Source: Pirellulaceae bacterium
GTDB taxonomy: Bacteria > Planctomycetota > Planctomycetia > Pirellulales > Pirellulaceae
Length of the DNA: 64,000 nt
Assembly: GCA_019636385.1 (NCBI GenBank)
Contig: JAHBXT010000003.1
Location: 496,001 to 560,000 of the forward strand
Direction: 5' to 3'
Under the pieces are notes generated by a model. The model was not told where the DNA came from, made no database searches, and worked only from the letters and a program-made list of their open reading frames with translations. The translations under genes and the position numbers were made by a program. The first letter of the stretch is position 1. The number at the start of each line of letters is the position of its first letter. This document shows, piece by piece, positions 63,464-64,000 of the stretch.

Positions 63464-64000
63464 TTAGCCTACAATCACATCTTCGTAGGCATAACGAAAC
63501 GCTACCACGCGACCTCGGCGTACTATAAAAGCAGACGCAAGCGCCAGCGGCCCAACGCGTCCCAGGAACATCAGCACAATTGCCAGCCATCGACCCGATG
63601 TAGTTAGTTCGGGAGTCACCCCCATGGATAATCCGACCGTATTGAACGCGCTGGCCACTTCGAAAGCTGCAGACAGGAATGGTTGTAGTTTTTGCGATAC
63701 TGGCTGAGTGCAGGTCATTAGCAGTACCCCCAACATGACCGTGCCCGTTACTATAACGAACAGGCCCACGGCCCGCTGAATCGTTTCGTCCGGAATCGAG
63801 CGGCTAGCAAAGGTCGTCGAACTTCGGCCTCGTATGCGTGCCCATGCCAGCAGCCCTAATAGGGCGAAGGTTGTTGTTTTCATTCCTCCGGCCGTGGAAC
63901 CAGGCGCGCCGCCAATCATCATCAGCAGGATGGTAATGAAGTTCGTGCTATCCGAGGCTTGGCCGTAGTCGATGACGCTAAATCCGGCGGTACGTGCTGT
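63464..64000 (-). CDS. ktrB: KtrB/TrkH-type potassium transporter (5' end outside window)
   Basis: The frame is open from the window edge to the stop at 63464, giving 178 residues that form the C-terminal part. [19 protein letters not shown] followed by MKTTT contains the selectivity-filter-type loop of the last repeat. [12 protein letters not shown] precedes it. Membrane spans follow near [16 protein letters not shown] and around the last Gly-rich loop. It passes K+ across the inner membrane, and the ring protein encoded downstream controls it. The N-terminal three repeats lie outside the window. Confidence 0.92.
   Translation of the reverse strand, partial: TARTAGFSVIDYGQASDSTNFITILLMMIGGAPGSTAGGMKTTTFALLGLLAWARIRGRSSTTFASRSIPDETIQRAVGLFVIVTGTVMLGVLLMTCTQPVSQKLQPFLSAAFEVASAFNTVGLSMGVTPELTTSGRWLAIVLMFLGRVGPLALASAFIVRRGRVVAFRYAYEDVIVG

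Noticed and set aside
1..64000. tRNA, rRNA, CRISPR array, insertion sequence, prophage or integrase
   Set aside because: Read for on both strands. No cloverleaf-like gene, regular spaced repeats, transposase or integrase motif was found. A dedicated tRNA/ncRNA scan could still find a short RNA.

Overview
The window reads as chromosomal DNA of a member of the Planctomycetota, most likely of the Pirellulaceae type. The evidence is a DUF1592/DUF1552 protein pair with CxxCH haem motifs, two Gfo/Idh/MocA oxidoreductases (one with a twin-arginine leader), a BBP7-type outer-membrane barrel, a SurA/PpiD-like protein with a long Pro/Ala/Ser linker, and many genes without an obvious Shine-Dalgarno. No rRNA, tRNA, CRISPR array, transposase, integrase or phage gene was found. 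The genes at both ends run off the window.

Region 1 (1-17.7 kb) is an exopolysaccharide or O-antigen locus built as two divergent arms around a spacer at 6.7-7.17 kb. The left (minus) arm, in transcription order, encodes an O-antigen polymerase/ligase, a family-4 glycosyltransferase, a WecG/TagA glycosyltransferase, a GDP-mannose 3,5-epimerase homologue, a family-2 glycosyltransferase and a C-methyltransferase cut by the window edge. Two of its junctions are ATGA overlaps. The right (plus) arm encodes a Wzz/GumC chain-length protein, two paralogous FemAB/CelD-like acyltransferases, a small methyltransferase, CDP-glucose 4,6-dehydratase, a glutamate-semialdehyde-aminomutase-like PLP enzyme, a DUF4910 metallopeptidase-like protein and a second C-methyltransferase. 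Two of its junctions are also ATGA overlaps. Together they could make and polymerise a glycan containing a GDP-mannose-derived sugar and an unusual CDP-derived deoxy, branched or amino sugar. The flippase, the initiating transferase and the cytidylyltransferase are not in the window.

Region 2 (17.9-33 kb) is mostly housekeeping: a CoA-binding protein, the DUF1592/DUF1552 pair, a membrane-anchored chaperone-like protein, topA, hemW, truD, an enoyl-CoA hydratase, a RidA protein and rlmN. Two of its spacers (28.9-29.1 kb and 31.6-32.0 kb) hold hairpins and copies of a short GTAGGGTGGGACAAGC-like motif, which recurs near 61.6 kb.

Region 3 (33-47 kb) holds an oxidoreductase/aminotransferase pair, a TPR protein, an orphan LuxR-type response regulator, a small lipoprotein, a Tat-exported oxidoreductase, a LolCDE-like ABC pair, an acyl-CoA dehydrogenase, a secreted protein of unknown function and a BBP7 barrel.

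Region 4 (47-64 kb) holds a short SecA-like ATPase overlapping rnhA, two SDRs, an unusual double-protease/double-PDZ HtrA relative, an MFS transporter with a beta-hydroxyacid dehydrogenase, a sugar isomerase whose start lies one base from that of a large secreted glycosidase-like protein, a nucleotidyltransferase-HD fusion, a phosphotransferase and a KtrA/KtrB-type potassium system.

The items most worth a second look are the HtrA relative whose second, degenerate protease domain is split by a PDZ, the SecA-like ATPase without the two-helix finger, the CDP-sugar gene set, the nucleotidyltransferase-HD fusion and the intergenic repeats.
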